DNA of 64,000 nt from assembly GCF_016411825.1 (NCBI RefSeq), contig NZ_JAEKMH010000001.1, positions 124,001 through 188,000 on the forward strand. The letters run 5' to 3'. The notes under the pieces were generated by a model. That model did no database searches. It saw only the letters and a program-made list of their open reading frames with translations, and was not told where the DNA came from. This DNA comes from Devosia sediminis. Lineage in GTDB: Bacteria; Pseudomonadota; Alphaproteobacteria; Rhizobiales; Devosiaceae. Position numbers and translations under genes: made by a program. Positions 17,540 to 29,141 of this stretch are shown here, piece by piece (position 1 is the first letter of the stretch; each line of letters starts with the position of its first letter).

Positions 17540-19405
17540 CTACTGCACCGCCCCGCCGGTCTTTGCCGCCTTGGCCTCGTCCCACCACCAGAGGCTCGGG
17601 AAGCCGGAGGAAAACTCCGGCAATTCTTCGGGCCGACTGAAGCGGTCCCAGCGGGCCGAGCGCGTGGTGCGCAGGGTGTAGCTGGGGATGACGAAATGCT
17701 TGTTGAGCAGCACGCGGTCGAGCGCCTTGGTGATGGCTTCCTGGCTCTCGCGGTCATCGGCCACGATCAGCTGTTCGATCAGCGCGTCGACGGCCGGGTC
17801 GGCAACGCCGGCATAGTTCTGCGAGCCTTCTTCTTCGGCGGTCGAAGAGCCGAAGAAGAAGCGCTGCTCGTTGCCCGGCGAATAGGACTGGGTCCAACCC
17901 GCATAGATCACGTCATAATCGAAGCTGCGCGCGCGGTTGATGAATTGCGGGCTGTCGACGGTGCGGATGGTGGCGGTGACGCCGATTTGCGCCAGGTTGG
18001 TCACGAGGTTCTGCGCCACCGGCTCGATGGTGGGGCCATTGAGCAGGATTTCGAAGGTGAAGGGCTGCCCGTCGGGGCCCAGCATCTGGTTGCCTTCGAG
18101 CCGGTATCCCGCCTGGGTGAAAAGGTCGAGCGCAGTGCGGAGGTTGGCACGCAGCTTGGCCGGATCACCGCTGACCGGATTGGTGTAGGGCGTGTCGAAG
18201 ACCTTGGCCGGGATCTGGTCGCGGACGCTTTCGAGCACTTCCAGTTCCTCGCCTTCGGGCAGGCCCGAGGACTTGAAGGGCAGGCCGAAGAAGAAACTGT
18301 CGATGCGCTCATATTGCCCATAGAACAGGGTATTGCTCAGCTCCTCGAAGTCGAAGGCATAGTTGAGCGCCTCGCGCACCAGCGGATCGGCGAACTTGTC
18401 GCGCCGCAGGTTCATGACGAAGCCCACCAGCACGCCCGAGCCGTTGTAGTCCTGCGGGAAAAGTTCCTGGACGACACGGCCTTCGGTGACAGCGGGGAAG
18501 TCGTAGGCGGTGGCCCAGCGGCGTGCCTGGTTCTCGGCCCACCAGTCGAACTGGTCGCCCTTGAAGGCCTCGAACTGCACGGTCAGGTCGAGGAAATATT
18601 CGATGTGATATTCGTCGAAATTGTTCTGCCCGACCTGGGTCGGGTGGTCCACGCCCCAATAATCCTCGACGCGCTCGAAAACCAGCGACTGGCCGGCTTC
18701 GAAGCTGGCGAGGCGATAGGGGCCGGAGCCCAGTGGCGGCTCCAGGGTCGACTCGCCTATATTGCGCTGGTTGCCTTCGGCATCGGTGCCTTCCCACCAG
18801 TGCTGCGGCAGCACCAGCAACTGTCCCAGGATCAGCGGCAGTTCGCGATTGTTGGTCTGGTCGAAGGTGAAGGTCACTTCGCCTGGCGCCGTCACCTCGG
18901 CCGAGGTGATGTTGGCATAGTATTGCGCCCGGTCGGGATTGACCTCGATGAGCTTTTCAAAGGTCCAGACCACGTCCTCGGCGGTGACGGGCTTGCCATC
19001 GTGCCACCTGGCATCGGGGTCCATGCGAAAGGTCACGGCGCCATAGTCTGGCGCGATCTTCAGCGCCTCCGCGAGGTGGACATAATAGGTATTGTCCTCG
19101 TCCAGGGACGGCGTCATCAGCGTCTCGAACAGCAGGCCGATACCGCCCGCCACTTCGCCCTTGGGCAGGATGGGGTTGAAGGTGTCGAAGCCGCCAAGAT
19201 CACCCAGCCGAACCGTGCCGCCCTTGGGCGCGTCGACATTGACGTAGTCGAAATGTGTGTATTCGAGGCCATACTTGGCCTCGCCGTCGAGGGTGAAGGA
19301 ATTGGTCCACACATCGGTCGGGGTCTGCGCCGTGGCGGGCAGGGCAAGGCCCAGCGCCATAAGGCCGGAGAGCAGAAGCGAAGTAGGCTTGAAAGCGAGC
19401 GTCAT
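17540..19405 (-). CDS. yejA: Family 5 extracellular solute-binding protein, YejA-like
   Basis: Periplasmic peptide-binding protein of 621 residues with a Sec signal (ending ALPATAQ), close to the size of E. coli YejA. Family 5 features include the lobe-I entry FDTFNPILPKGEV, DPDARWHDGKPVTAEDVVWT and GSGPYRLASFEAGQSLVFER. Many tryptophans (HWWEG, QFDWWAENQARRW, SLWWWDEAK) are typical of the YejA branch. It is last in the operon, 33 bases after yejF, whereas enterobacterial yej operons start with yejA. The Yej system imports microcin C in E. coli and helps Sinorhizobium tolerate host NCR peptides. Peptide import is the likely role; the true ligand is unknown. Confidence 0.85.
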   Translation of the reverse strand: MTLAFKPTSLLLSGLMALGLALPATAQTPTDVWTNSFTLDGEAKYGLEYTHFDYVNVDAPKGGTVRLGDLGGFDTFNPILPKGEVAGGIGLLFETLMTPSLDEDNTYYVHLAEALKIAPDYGAVTFRMDPDARWHDGKPVTAEDVVWTFEKLIEVNPDRAQYYANITSAEVTAPGEVTFTFDQTNNRELPLILGQLLVLPQHWWEGTDAEGNQRNIGESTLEPPLGSGPYRLASFEAGQSLVFERVEDYWGVDHPTQVGQNNFDEYHIEYFLDLTVQFEAFKGDQFDWWAENQARRWATAYDFPAVTEGRVVQELFPQDYNGSGVLVGFVMNLRRDKFADPLVREALNYAFDFEELSNTLFYGQYERIDSFFFGLPFKSSGLPEGEELEVLESVRDQIPAKVFDTPYTNPVSGDPAKLRANLRTALDLFTQAGYRLEGNQMLGPDGQPFTFEILLNGPTIEPVAQNLVTNLAQIGVTATIRTVDSPQFINRARSFDYDVIYAGWTQSYSPGNEQRFFFGSSTAEEEGSQNYAGVADPAVDALIEQLIVADDRESQEAITKALDRVLLNKHFVIPSYTLRTTRSARWDRFSRPEELPEFSSGFPSLWWWDEAKAAKTGGAVQ

Positions 19406-19438
19406 GATGCAGCTCCACAGCAGTGTTCGGATGGGAGG

Positions 19439-21060
<1,622 letters not shown>

Positions 21061-21064
<4 letters not shown>

Positions 21065-22191
21065 CTGAACGTCTTCCGCGGGTCGAACGCGTCGCGCACC
21101 GCTTCGCCGATGAAGACCAAGAGGGTCATCATGATGGCGATGGTGAAAAAGCCGGTGAGGCCGAGCCAGGGCGCCTGGAGGTTGTTCTTGCCCTGGGCCA
21201 GGAGTTCCCCAAGGGACGGCGAGCCAGGTGGCAGGCCGAAACCGAGAAAGTCGAGCGAGGTCAGCGTCGCCACCGAGCCCGAGAGAATGAAGGGCATGAA
21301 GGTCAGCGTCGCGACCATGGCGTTGGGCAAGAGGTGCCGCCACATGATCACGCGATTGGAGACGCCCAAGGCGCGCGCCGCGTTGACATATTCGAAGTTG
21401 CGGGCGCGCAGGAATTCGGCGCGCACGATGCCCACCAGGGTCACCCAGGAGAATAGCAGCAATATGCCCAGCAAGACCCAGAAGCTGGGGGCGATGACGC
21501 TGGAGATGATCAGCAGCAGGTAGAGCGCGGGGATCGAGGTCCAGATTTCGATGAGGCGCTGGGCGATGAGATCGACCCAGCCGCCGAAATAGCCCTGCAT
21601 CGCGCCGGCGACGACGCCAATCACCGAGGAAACGACGGTGAGGACGAGACCGAACAGCACCGAGATGCGGAAGCCGTAGATGAGCCGTGCCAGCACGTCG
21701 CGACCGCGATCGTCGGTGCCGAGGAAATGGAAATTGCCCGGCACGCAATTGGGGTCCTCGACGCCCAGCGGATAGCGCTGGCACAATTGCTCGCGCGTCA
21801 GCAGCCAGCTCGGCGGATTGGCGCCCGAAAAAGCGACGTAGCTGTCCACGGTGTTGTAGCTGAAGCGAACGGGAGGCCAGAGCATCCAGCCATTGGCCGC
21901 GATCTCCTCGGCGATAAAGGGGTCGCGGAAATTGGTGGTGGCAAAAAAGCCGCCAAACTTGGATTCCGGGTAATCGACGAGCGCCGGCACCATCAGCTCG
22001 CCCTTGTAGGAGACGAGGATTGGCCGGTCATTGGCGATGAATTCGGCGCCAAGGGTGACGACGAAGATCACGAGGAAAATCCAGAGGCTCCACCAACCGC
22101 GGCGATTGGCGCGAAAGTTAGCCAGGCGTCGCTGGTTGAGCGGCGAGAGCAGCGCGGGCTTTTCCGGGGCCAGGTCGATCGCCGTGCTCAT
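21061..22191 (-). CDS. yejE: Peptide ABC transporter permease (YejE-like)
   Basis: 376-residue DppC-class permease. An N-terminal cytoplasmic segment (NFRANRRGWWSLWIFL) leads into the first helix. A long periplasmic loop of about 130 residues has RFSYNTVDSYVAFSG and YPLGVEDPNCVPGN, followed by FLGTDDRGRDVLARLIYGFR, the entry of the permease core. The EAA loop reads NAARALGVSNRVIMWRHLLP. The ATG at 22189-22191 overlaps the yejB stop. The loop between the first two helices is typical of the YejE branch. Confidence 0.92.
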
Positions 22192-23285
22192 ACGTCGCGG
22201 CTTTCGAAATCGAGGCGCGGATCGACCCACATATAGGCGAGGTCGGAGATGAGCCCGATGACAAGGCCGAGCAGCGAGAAGATGTAGAGCGTGGCAAAAA
22301 CCACCGGATAATCGCGGTTGGCGATGGATTGGAAGCCGAGAAGCCCGAGGCCATCGAGCGAAAAGATGGTTTCGATGAGGATCGAGCCGCCGAAAAAGAC
22401 GCCGATAAAGGCGCCGGGAAAACCGGCAATGATCAGCATCATGGCATTGCGGAAGACGTGGCCGTAAAGCACCTGATGCTCGGTCAGCCCCTTGGCCCGG
22501 GCCGTCACCACATACTGTTTGCCGATCTCGTCGAGGAACGAATTCTTGGTCAGCAGGGTCGCGGTGGCGAAGGCCCCGAGGCCCATGGCGATGATGGGCA
22601 GCACGAGGTGCCAGAAGTAATCAAGGATCTGCCGCCACCATGGAAAGGCCGCCCAACCGGGAGAGGTGAGCCCGCGGAGTGGAAAGATCGACCAGAAGCT
22701 GCCGCCGGCGAACAGCACCACCAGCGCTATGGCCACGAGAAAGCCGGGCACGGCATAGCCGATGATGACCACGGTCGAGGTCCAGACATCGAAGCGCGAG
22801 CCGTCACGCATGGCCTTGGCGATGCCGAGGGGGATGGAGACCGCATAGGCGATCAGCGTCATCCACAGCCCGAGCGAGATCGACACCGGCATCTTTTCGA
22901 GGATGAGGTCGATCACCGAGATGTCGCGATAATAGCTCTCGCCGAAATCGAAGCGCAGATAGTTGCCCATCATGGAAAAGAAGCGCTCGAGCGGCGGCTT
23001 GTCGAAGCCGAACTGCTTTTCGATCCGCTCCACCAGTTCGGGTGGCAGGCCCTGGCTGCCGCGATAGCCCGATCCATTGCCTTGCTGTCCGGGCTGGGCG
23101 GCAAAATCACCCGCCTCGCTGCCGGTGATGCGTTCGGTGAGGTTGACATTCTGGCCCGAGAGATTGGCCAGCGCCTGTTCGACCGGACCGCCGGGAGCGA
23201 ATTGGGTAATGAGAAAACTCACCGCCATGATACCGAACACGGTCGGGATCATCAGCAAGAGACGGCGGAGAATATAGGCGCCCAT
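22188..23285 (-). CDS. yejB: Peptide ABC transporter permease (YejB-like), first gene of the operon
   Basis: 365-residue DppB-class permease, almost the length of E. coli YejB. It starts MGAYILRRLLLMIPTVFGIM and continues with the usual APGGPVEQ. A Gly/Gln-rich periplasmic insertion (FAAQPGQQGNGSGYRGSQG), characteristic of YejB, follows. The EAA loop is TARAKGLTEHQVLYGHVFRN, and the protein ends YMWVDPRLDFESRDV. The ATG at 23283-23285 has GGAG upstream; a start at 23357 would add a non-homologous tail. Promoter elements must lie in 23286-23484, but I see no convincing -35/-10 pair. Confidence 0.92.
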   Translation of the reverse strand: MGAYILRRLLLMIPTVFGIMAVSFLITQFAPGGPVEQALANLSGQNVNLTERITGSEAGDFAAQPGQQGNGSGYRGSQGLPPELVERIEKQFGFDKPPLERFFSMMGNYLRFDFGESYYRDISVIDLILEKMPVSISLGLWMTLIAYAVSIPLGIAKAMRDGSRFDVWTSTVVIIGYAVPGFLVAIALVVLFAGGSFWSIFPLRGLTSPGWAAFPWWRQILDYFWHLVLPIIAMGLGAFATATLLTKNSFLDEIGKQYVVTARAKGLTEHQVLYGHVFRNAMMLIIAGFPGAFIGVFFGGSILIETIFSLDGLGLLGFQSIANRDYPVVFATLYIFSLLGLVIGLISDLAYMWVDPRLDFESRDV

Positions 23286-23484
23286 CGCTGCTCCGGCGGG
23301 TATGTCGCTCTCACGGTGCGCAAATGCGTGCCGGGCGGATTTCTCACAATGCAACACTTCGGTGACGCCTTGGCAAGTTCACCAGGGACCTCCGTGCTGC
23401 ACAAAGTTTTGCGAGCGTTTCACCTGACCCGCGCTTGCGCCCGTTAATGGTGTGGGTCACGATATCGGGAACATGGAGTTCTCG

Positions 23485-23718
23485 ATGAAATTCGCGCCTA
23501 TCGTCCAGGTCAGAAGTCGCTCCGCCGCGCAGGTGCTGATGGTGGCTCTGCGGGCTCACGGCTTTCACCCAATGGAGCCGCGCGAAGGCGGATTGCCCGG
23601 CGTGCCCAACATTTTCGGGCCGGATGGGTTTGTGGTGGAAGTGCCCGAGGATGAGGTGACGGATGCGACGCTGCTCGCCACGGACCTGCTCAAAGACATG
23701 GAAGCGTCGAAAACCTAA
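23485..23718 (+). CDS. Small DUF2007-like protein
   Basis: 77 residues: a compact alpha/beta domain starting MKFAPIVQVRSRSAAQVLMV, then LRAHGFHPMEP and GFVVEVPEDEVTDATLL. The pattern resembles DUF2007, described as a putative signal-transducing domain, with an A-x2-L helix and a closing strand-helix. The ATG at 23485 has GGAG six bases upstream, better than ATG 23473 or GTG 23452. It is divergent from yejB. No function can be assigned. Confidence 0.65.
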   Translation: MKFAPIVQVRSRSAAQVLMVALRAHGFHPMEPREGGLPGVPNIFGPDGFVVEVPEDEVTDATLLATDLLKDMEASKT

Positions 23719-23763
23719 ATCAGCCACATTGGTGTGAGAGCGGAAGTTATGCGGGACGGGCAA

Positions 23764-23792
23764 TTGAACCACACGGCGGCTTTGGGTATAAG
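23764..23792 (+). promoter_or_regulatory. Candidate housekeeping promoter of the omp19-like gene
   Basis: TTGAAC (23764-23769), a 17-base spacer and TATAAG (23787-23792) lie 50 bases before the lipoprotein ATG. The same stretch contains the inverted repeat GGCGGCTT/AAGCCGCC (23775-23797), which could instead end the DUF2007-like transcript; the two readings are not exclusive. Confidence 0.5.
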
Positions 23793-23841
23793 CCGCCACA
23801 AGTGTTAACATGCCTTAAGCCTATTTCGGCAGGAGTGATCA

Positions 23842-24456
23842 ATGCAGGATTGGAAGCGCGGCGCTTCATCCATAGCCGGCCTGGTGGCCGTCGCCTTCGT
23901 GGTGGCAGCCTGTTCCCCGTCCAGCCGGACCAACACCGCCAATCTCAACGTCGTGGGGCAGTCGCCCCAGCAGTTGCAGCCGGTGCAGAATTCCACCGTG
24001 CAGCAGACCACGCTGCCGGCCATCGGCGCCACCGGCACGCCGGCTCCCGGTCTTGCCGGCCAGCCGGTTCTGGGTGGACAGACGACCAGCACCACCACCA
24101 CTGTCGCCACGGCACCGACGCCGGGTGTTGGTACCAACAGCTCGATTACCTCGGTCGGCGCGCCGCTGACCACGGGTGTGTCGACGGGGCCGGAAGGCGC
24201 CTGGAATGTCGTGGCCGCAGGCCAGACCTGCCGCCTCAATCTGCCGCTGACGGCCAAGACCGGCACCAACTACTATCGCGCCTCCGCGCCGGGCTGCACT
24301 CTGCCGCAGATTGCTTCGGTGACGGGCTGGCAGCAGGTGGGCTCGCAGCTCCAGCTCTATGATGAAAACGGCAATATCGCCGCTTTCCTCGCTCCCTCAG
24401 GCGGCCGCTACATCGGCACCATGGGCGGCGGCCAGGCCGTCTCGATGGCCCGCTAG
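23842..24456 (+). CDS. omp19: Omp19-type outer membrane lipoprotein with protease-inhibitor (Inh) domain
   Basis: 204 residues with a lipoprotein signal whose lipobox ends VVAAC (Cys24). A low-complexity Thr/Pro/Gly linker (about 30-115) follows, then a C-terminal AprI/Inh-like domain. That domain matches Brucella Omp19 in order and spacing: GAWNVVAAGQTCRL, YRASAPGC, LQLYDENGNIAAFLAPSGGR and GGGQAVSMAR. The two cysteines probably pair. Brucella Omp19 inhibits host proteases and sits in the outer membrane; the same location is likely here. The ATG has a good AGGAG upstream. A hairpin terminator follows directly. Confidence 0.88.
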   Translation: MQDWKRGASSIAGLVAVAFVVAACSPSSRTNTANLNVVGQSPQQLQPVQNSTVQQTTLPAIGATGTPAPGLAGQPVLGGQTTSTTTTVATAPTPGVGTNSSITSVGAPLTTGVSTGPEGAWNVVAAGQTCRLNLPLTAKTGTNYYRASAPGCTLPQIASVTGWQQVGSQLQLYDENGNIAAFLAPSGGRYIGTMGGGQAVSMAR

Positions 24457-24466
24457 GGTTTTGGTG

Positions 24467-24493
24467 AAGCCGGCCTGCAAAGGCCGGCTTTCT
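24467..24493 (+). terminator. Rho-independent terminator after omp19
   Basis: A perfect 10-bp stem AAGCCGGCCT/AGGCCGGCTT closes on a GCAA tetraloop and is followed by TCT. It lies 11 bases past the stop codon. Confidence 0.75.
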
Positions 24494-24648
24494 GCGCTTC
24501 CGGTGCTCACGTACTGATGTACGCTCCGCTCCGGTTCTCGATAGCCAGCCTTTTCGGCTCTGCTTGACCAACCCCGTGCTCCCCACCACCACCGTGCCGC
24601 CCTCGGGCTTGACCCGGGGCCACTCTCGACGCATTGCTCACCCACGAT

Positions 24649-24720
24649 GTCACCCCCGCGCAGGCGGGGGCCTCTGTTTGGAACGGCAGAAACAGGGGTT
24701 CCCGCTTTCGCGGGAATGAC
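24649..24720. repeat. REP-like palindrome pair, family A copy 4
   Basis: A diverged left arm GTCACCCCCGCGCAGGCGGG is paired with a canonical right arm CCCGCTTTCGCGGGAATGAC, 31 bases before the zapE start. A fragment CCTCGGGCTTGACCCGGGGC lies just upstream at 24601-24620. The 295-base gap otherwise holds only the omp19 terminator. Confidence 0.8.
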
Positions 24721-24751
24721 CCGGCAATGGATCACTGCCCGCGAAGATGCG

Positions 24752-25888
24752 ATGGCCACCTCAACCTCTTCCCCCGTTCGCGCCGCCTATGACGAGCTCG
24801 TCGCCCGTGGCGCCCTGACGCCCGATCCGGCGCAGGTGGCAGCGACAGGCGAACTCGACCGGGTGCTGGCCGACCTTCTCGCCGCAAAGCCGAAGAAGCT
24901 CTTCGGCCTTTTTGAAAGGCCTGCCGAAGCTGTGCGCGGCCTGTACCTCCACGGCGAAGTCGGGCGCGGCAAGACCATGCTGATGGATTTGTTCTATGCG
25001 GCCGCGCCCTTCCCCGAGAAGCGCCGCGTGCATTTCCATGAATTCATGGACGAGGTTCATGCCGGCATCGCCGCCTTTCGCAAATCGGTACGGGGCAAGG
25101 ATGAGGACGCCGATCCGGTCGAAGCGGTGACCAAGCCGATCCTCCGGTCCGGCCTGCGGGTCCTCTGCCTCGACGAATTCCACGTGCATGACATTGCCAA
25201 TGCCATGCTGCTAGACCGGCTGTTCTCAAAGCTCTTTGCCGGCGGCGTAACGCTGGTGGCGACGTCCAATGTCGTTCCCGACGGGCTCTACAAGGACGGT
25301 CTCAACCGCCAGCTCTTCCTCCCCTTCATCGCGCTGCTCAAGGAAAAGACGGTCGTGGCCGACCTCCCCTCCAGCCAGGATTACCGCCGGCTGAAATTCG
25401 CGGGGCAGCACGTCTACGCCTTCGGGACCGGTCCGGATGTCAGGGCCGCCATGGACCAGATGTGGCTCAGGATTACCGGCGGCGAAAGGGGCGCGCCGGG
25501 TATCGTCGAAAGCATCGGCCGGCAGATTCCAGTGCCCTTGGTGGCCATGGGCGCGGCACGCTTCGGGTTTGCCGATCTCTGCGAGAAGCCGCTCGGCACG
25601 CGCGACTTCGTGCGCATCGCCCACCAGTTCGACAGCATTGTGCTCGACAATGTGCCCCAGATGGACCGCACCAAGTCGGATGCCGCCAAGCGCTTCATCC
25701 TCCTCATCGACTCGCTTTACGACCGCGGGGTGAAACTGGCCGCCAGCTTTGCCGTGCCGCTCGAGCAACTGGGCGCCGACGACAAAACGGCCTTCGAGTT
25801 TCAGCGTACCCTCTCGCGGCTGACCGAGATGCAGTCGGAGGAGTATCTGCAGAAGGGGCTCCGCGACTTCGAGCCATCCGTCGGCTGA
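24752..25888 (+). CDS. zapE: AFG1/ZapE-family ATPase
   Basis: 378-residue P-loop ATPase. Visible motifs are Walker A GEVGRGKTML, RRVHFHEFMDEVH, the Walker B-like VLCLDEFHVHDIANAML, the sensor segment LVATSNVVPDGLY and LPFIALLKEKTVV. The closing SLYDRGVKLAASF and EFQRTLSRLTEMQS are typical. E. coli ZapE acts at the division ring under stress; mitochondrial Afg1 works in respiratory-complex quality control. The ATG at 24752 is the first in frame outside the repeat. The position just upstream of mdh is common in Rhizobiales. Confidence 0.9.
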   Translation: MATSTSSPVRAAYDELVARGALTPDPAQVAATGELDRVLADLLAAKPKKLFGLFERPAEAVRGLYLHGEVGRGKTMLMDLFYAAAPFPEKRRVHFHEFMDEVHAGIAAFRKSVRGKDEDADPVEAVTKPILRSGLRVLCLDEFHVHDIANAMLLDRLFSKLFAGGVTLVATSNVVPDGLYKDGLNRQLFLPFIALLKEKTVVADLPSSQDYRRLKFAGQHVYAFGTGPDVRAAMDQMWLRITGGERGAPGIVESIGRQIPVPLVAMGAARFGFADLCEKPLGTRDFVRIAHQFDSIVLDNVPQMDRTKSDAAKRFILLIDSLYDRGVKLAASFAVPLEQLGADDKTAFEFQRTLSRLTEMQSEEYLQKGLRDFEPSVG

Positions 25889-25909
25889 TCGCTCCAGTGA
25901 AGCGATCAG
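25885..25909. other. Hairpin overlapping the zapE stop codon
   Basis: CTGATCGCT and AGCGATCAG form a perfect 9-bp stem around CCAGTGA, with the zapE TGA inside the left arm. There is no U-run, so it is only a possible terminator or 3' end stabiliser. Confidence 0.45.
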
Positions 25910-25969
25910 AGGCGAGGAGGCCATGAGCGCTACGCGCGAATGGCGCGCGGAAACGTCTTTGCCCTAGCC

Positions 25970-26133
25970 ACCGGACCACCCCTCACCCCTTGCGGGATAG
26001 GGTAGTTTTTCGCGTTCAGCGAAAAACCGGGTGAGGGGTTCTCTCAGCGCACTCGGCGTGTGTTTGAGATCGCAAAACCCCTCATCCATCCTTCGGGCAC
26101 CTTCTCCCGCAAGGGGAGAAGGGGGTGCCATGG
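25970..26133. repeat. Family B repeat variant upstream of mdh
   Basis: The 410-base zapE-mdh gap is mostly repeat. CCACCCCTCACCCCTTGCGG faces CCGGGTGAGGGGTTCTC, with the perfect hairpin TTTTTCGCGTTCAGCGAAAAA in the middle (26005-26026). A second unit follows, CACCTTCTCCCGCAAGGGGA with GAAGGGGGTG. The mdh promoter should lie in 26134-26298; I could not pick a convincing one. Confidence 0.65.
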
Positions 26134-26292
26134 ATGTGGCACCATCTGAGATGGTCGAGTTCACCAATGCCCATCCGGCATACCCCCTTCGCTCATCGGC
26201 AAGGGCGTTTTGCCGGTTACGACGAAGGGTTCACTTGCCCCCCTGCGCTGCTAGGGTTAAGACGTGCGCCAATTCAACGCAGTCTGGGATGA

Positions 26293-27261
<969 letters not shown>

Positions 27262-27268
27262 ACACTCG

Positions 27269-27296
27269 AAGCCGCTGGCACTGCCCAGCGGCTTTT
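27269..27296 (+). terminator. Terminator-like hairpin between mdh and sucC
   Basis: The stem GCCGCTGG/CCAGCGGC has flanking A/T pairs, a CACTGC loop and a TTTT run. It could end or attenuate mdh transcripts before sucC. Confidence 0.7.
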
Positions 27297-27351
27297 GGCT
27301 TTCCGGCTCCAGAAATGCCGGATTTCTGTCTGCCCATCCAAGGGGAATTGA

Positions 27352-28545
27352 ATGAACATCCATGAACACCAGGCCAAGGCGCTGCTGAAAGAATATGGCG
27401 CGCCCGTCGCTTCCGGCGTTGCCATCTTCTCGGCTGACGAAGCCGAAGCTGCGGCAAAGTCGCTGCCGGGCCCGCTCTATGTGGTCAAGAGCCAGATCCA
27501 TGCGGGCGGCCGCGGCAAGGGCAAGTTCAAGGAACTCGGTGCCGACGCCAAGGGCGGCGTGCGCCTCGCCAAGTCCGTCGAGGACGTGGTGAAGAACGCC
27601 AAGGAAATGCTGGGCAACACGCTCGTGACCAAGCAGACCGGCGACGCCGGCAAGCAGGTCAACCGCCTCTACATCGAAGACGGCGCCGACATTGCTCGCG
27701 AACTCTACTGCTCGCTGCTGGTTGATCGCGCCACCTCGCGCGTGTCCTTCGTGGTGTCCACCGAAGGCGGCATGGATATCGAGGCCGTGGCGGAGCATAC
27801 GCCCGAGAAGATCATCACCGTCGCCATCGACCCGGTTGCCGGTGTCACTGAGGCCGACGTTGCCAAGATCAATTCGGCGCTGGCCCTCGACGGCGACGCT
27901 GCCAATGACGGCAAGATGCTGTTCCCAATCCTCTACAAGGCCTTCACCGAGAAGGACATGAGCCTCCTCGAAGTGAACCCGCTGATCGTCATGACGGACG
28001 GCAGGCTGCGCGTCCTCGACGCCAAGGTTTCGTTCGACAACAACGCATCCTTCCGCCACGAAGAGCTCAAGCCGCTGCGCGACCTCACCGAGGAAGACGC
28101 CAAGGAAATCGAAGCCTCCAAGTACGACCTCGCCTATGTGGCGCTGGACGGCAATATCGGCTGCATGGTCAATGGCGCGGGACTGGCCATGTCCACCATG
28201 GACATCATCAAGCTCTACGGCGCCGAGCCGGCCAACTTCCTCGACGTCGGCGGCGGCGCGAGCAAGGAAAAGGTCACTGCGGCCTTCAAGATCATCACCG
28301 CCGATCCGGCCGTGAAGGGCATTCTGGTAAATATCTTCGGCGGCATCATGCGCTGCGACGTCATTGCCGAGGGCGTGATCGCCGCGGTCAAGGAAGTCGG
28401 CCTCAAGGTGCCGCTGGTGGTTCGCCTCGAAGGTACCCGCGTCAAGGAAGGCAAGGAAATCCTCGACAATTCGGGCCTCGACGTGATCTCGGCCGATGAC
28501 CTCGACGACGCGGCCCAGAAGATCGTCAAGGCAGTGCAGGGCTAA
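27352..28545 (+). CDS. sucC: Succinyl-CoA synthetase beta subunit
   Basis: 397 residues with an N-terminal ATP-grasp domain. [38 protein letters not shown] and LEVNPLIVM (metal/nucleotide site) are followed by a flavodoxin-like C-terminal domain with [12 protein letters not shown] and [17 protein letters not shown]. It pairs with SucD to make succinate and ATP/GTP from succinyl-CoA. A good GGGGAA ribosome site lies before the ATG. An unrelated secreted-protein gene starts 4 bases after its stop, before sucD. Confidence 0.97.
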   Translation: MNIHEHQAKALLKEYGAPVASGVAIFSADEAEAAAKSLPGPLYVVKSQIHAGGRGKGKFKELGADAKGGVRLAKSVEDVVKNAKEMLGNTLVTKQTGDAGKQVNRLYIEDGADIARELYCSLLVDRATSRVSFVVSTEGGMDIEAVAEHTPEKIITVAIDPVAGVTEADVAKINSALALDGDAANDGKMLFPILYKAFTEKDMSLLEVNPLIVMTDGRLRVLDAKVSFDNNASFRHEELKPLRDLTEEDAKEIEASKYDLAYVALDGNIGCMVNGAGLAMSTMDIIKLYGAEPANFLDVGGGASKEKVTAAFKIITADPAVKGILVNIFGGIMRCDVIAEGVIAAVKEVGLKVPLVVRLEGTRVKEGKEILDNSGLDVISADDLDDAAQKIVKAVQG

Positions 28546-28549
28546 GGCG

Positions 28550-29080
28550 ATGCGCTTGGGCCTCGCTCTCGTCACGGGTCTGGCGCTGCTGGCAACGCCG
28601 GCATTGGCCCAGACCAAGACCAAGGCTTCCGCGGCCAATGAGGCCGTGGCGGCGCTGGAAGTGTGCGAGACCTTCGCGCGCGGTGGCGAGGGCGCCCTGG
28701 ATGCAGCCATCGCCGCCGGTTGGGACGCTTATGACGAGCAGGGCGAAAGCCCCTTCATTCGTCAGTTCAGCGCCAGCCGTGACATTCCGGTCATGGGTTG
28801 GGGCGACATCTTCGTGCTGGTGGAAAGCTATCCGGATGCGACGCTGGGCTATTGCCGGCTCGATCTGATGGAGCCCGCCGGCAATGGCAAGGCGGTGATC
28901 GAGGCGCTGGCCGCACTCGACCGTTACGAAGGTGAAGTCGTCACCGAGAGCGGCGCCCACTATGCTAGCCTCTCGGGCACCGGCGAGGATCAGTCCCTGC
29001 TCGCGACCCATTGGGACGGCGAGAGCTTCGTGCTCCAGCTCACCATCATCACGCCCAAATCCGCTTCGAGCGAACAGTAA
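28550..29080 (+). CDS. Small secreted protein inserted between sucC and sucD
   Basis: 176 residues with a Sec signal: [20 protein letters not shown], mature part beginning [10 protein letters not shown]. Two cysteines ([10 protein letters not shown] and [11 protein letters not shown]) may form a disulfide. The rest alternates helix and strand, with [17 protein letters not shown] and a C-terminal strand [12 protein letters not shown] recognise no family. It starts 4 bases after sucC and ends 61 bases before sucD, so it is almost certainly co-transcribed with TCA enzymes, although it is exported. Codon use looks like its neighbours. Confidence 0.8.
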   Translation: MRLGLALVTGLALLATPALAQTKTKASAANEAVAALEVCETFARGGEGALDAAIAAGWDAYDEQGESPFIRQFSASRDIPVMGWGDIFVLVESYPDATLGYCRLDLMEPAGNGKAVIEALAALDRYEGEVVTESGAHYASLSGTGEDQSLLATHWDGESFVLQLTIITPKSASSEQ

Positions 29081-29141
29081 CACCACCCGCTGCGGCGGGC
29101 TTGAATACGGGCCTCAGCGCCCAGAGACGGAAGAGAAACAC

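Noticed and set aside
24649-24751. zapE extended upstream to 24647
   Set aside because: The extension translates the REP element; ATG 24752 begins the conserved protein.
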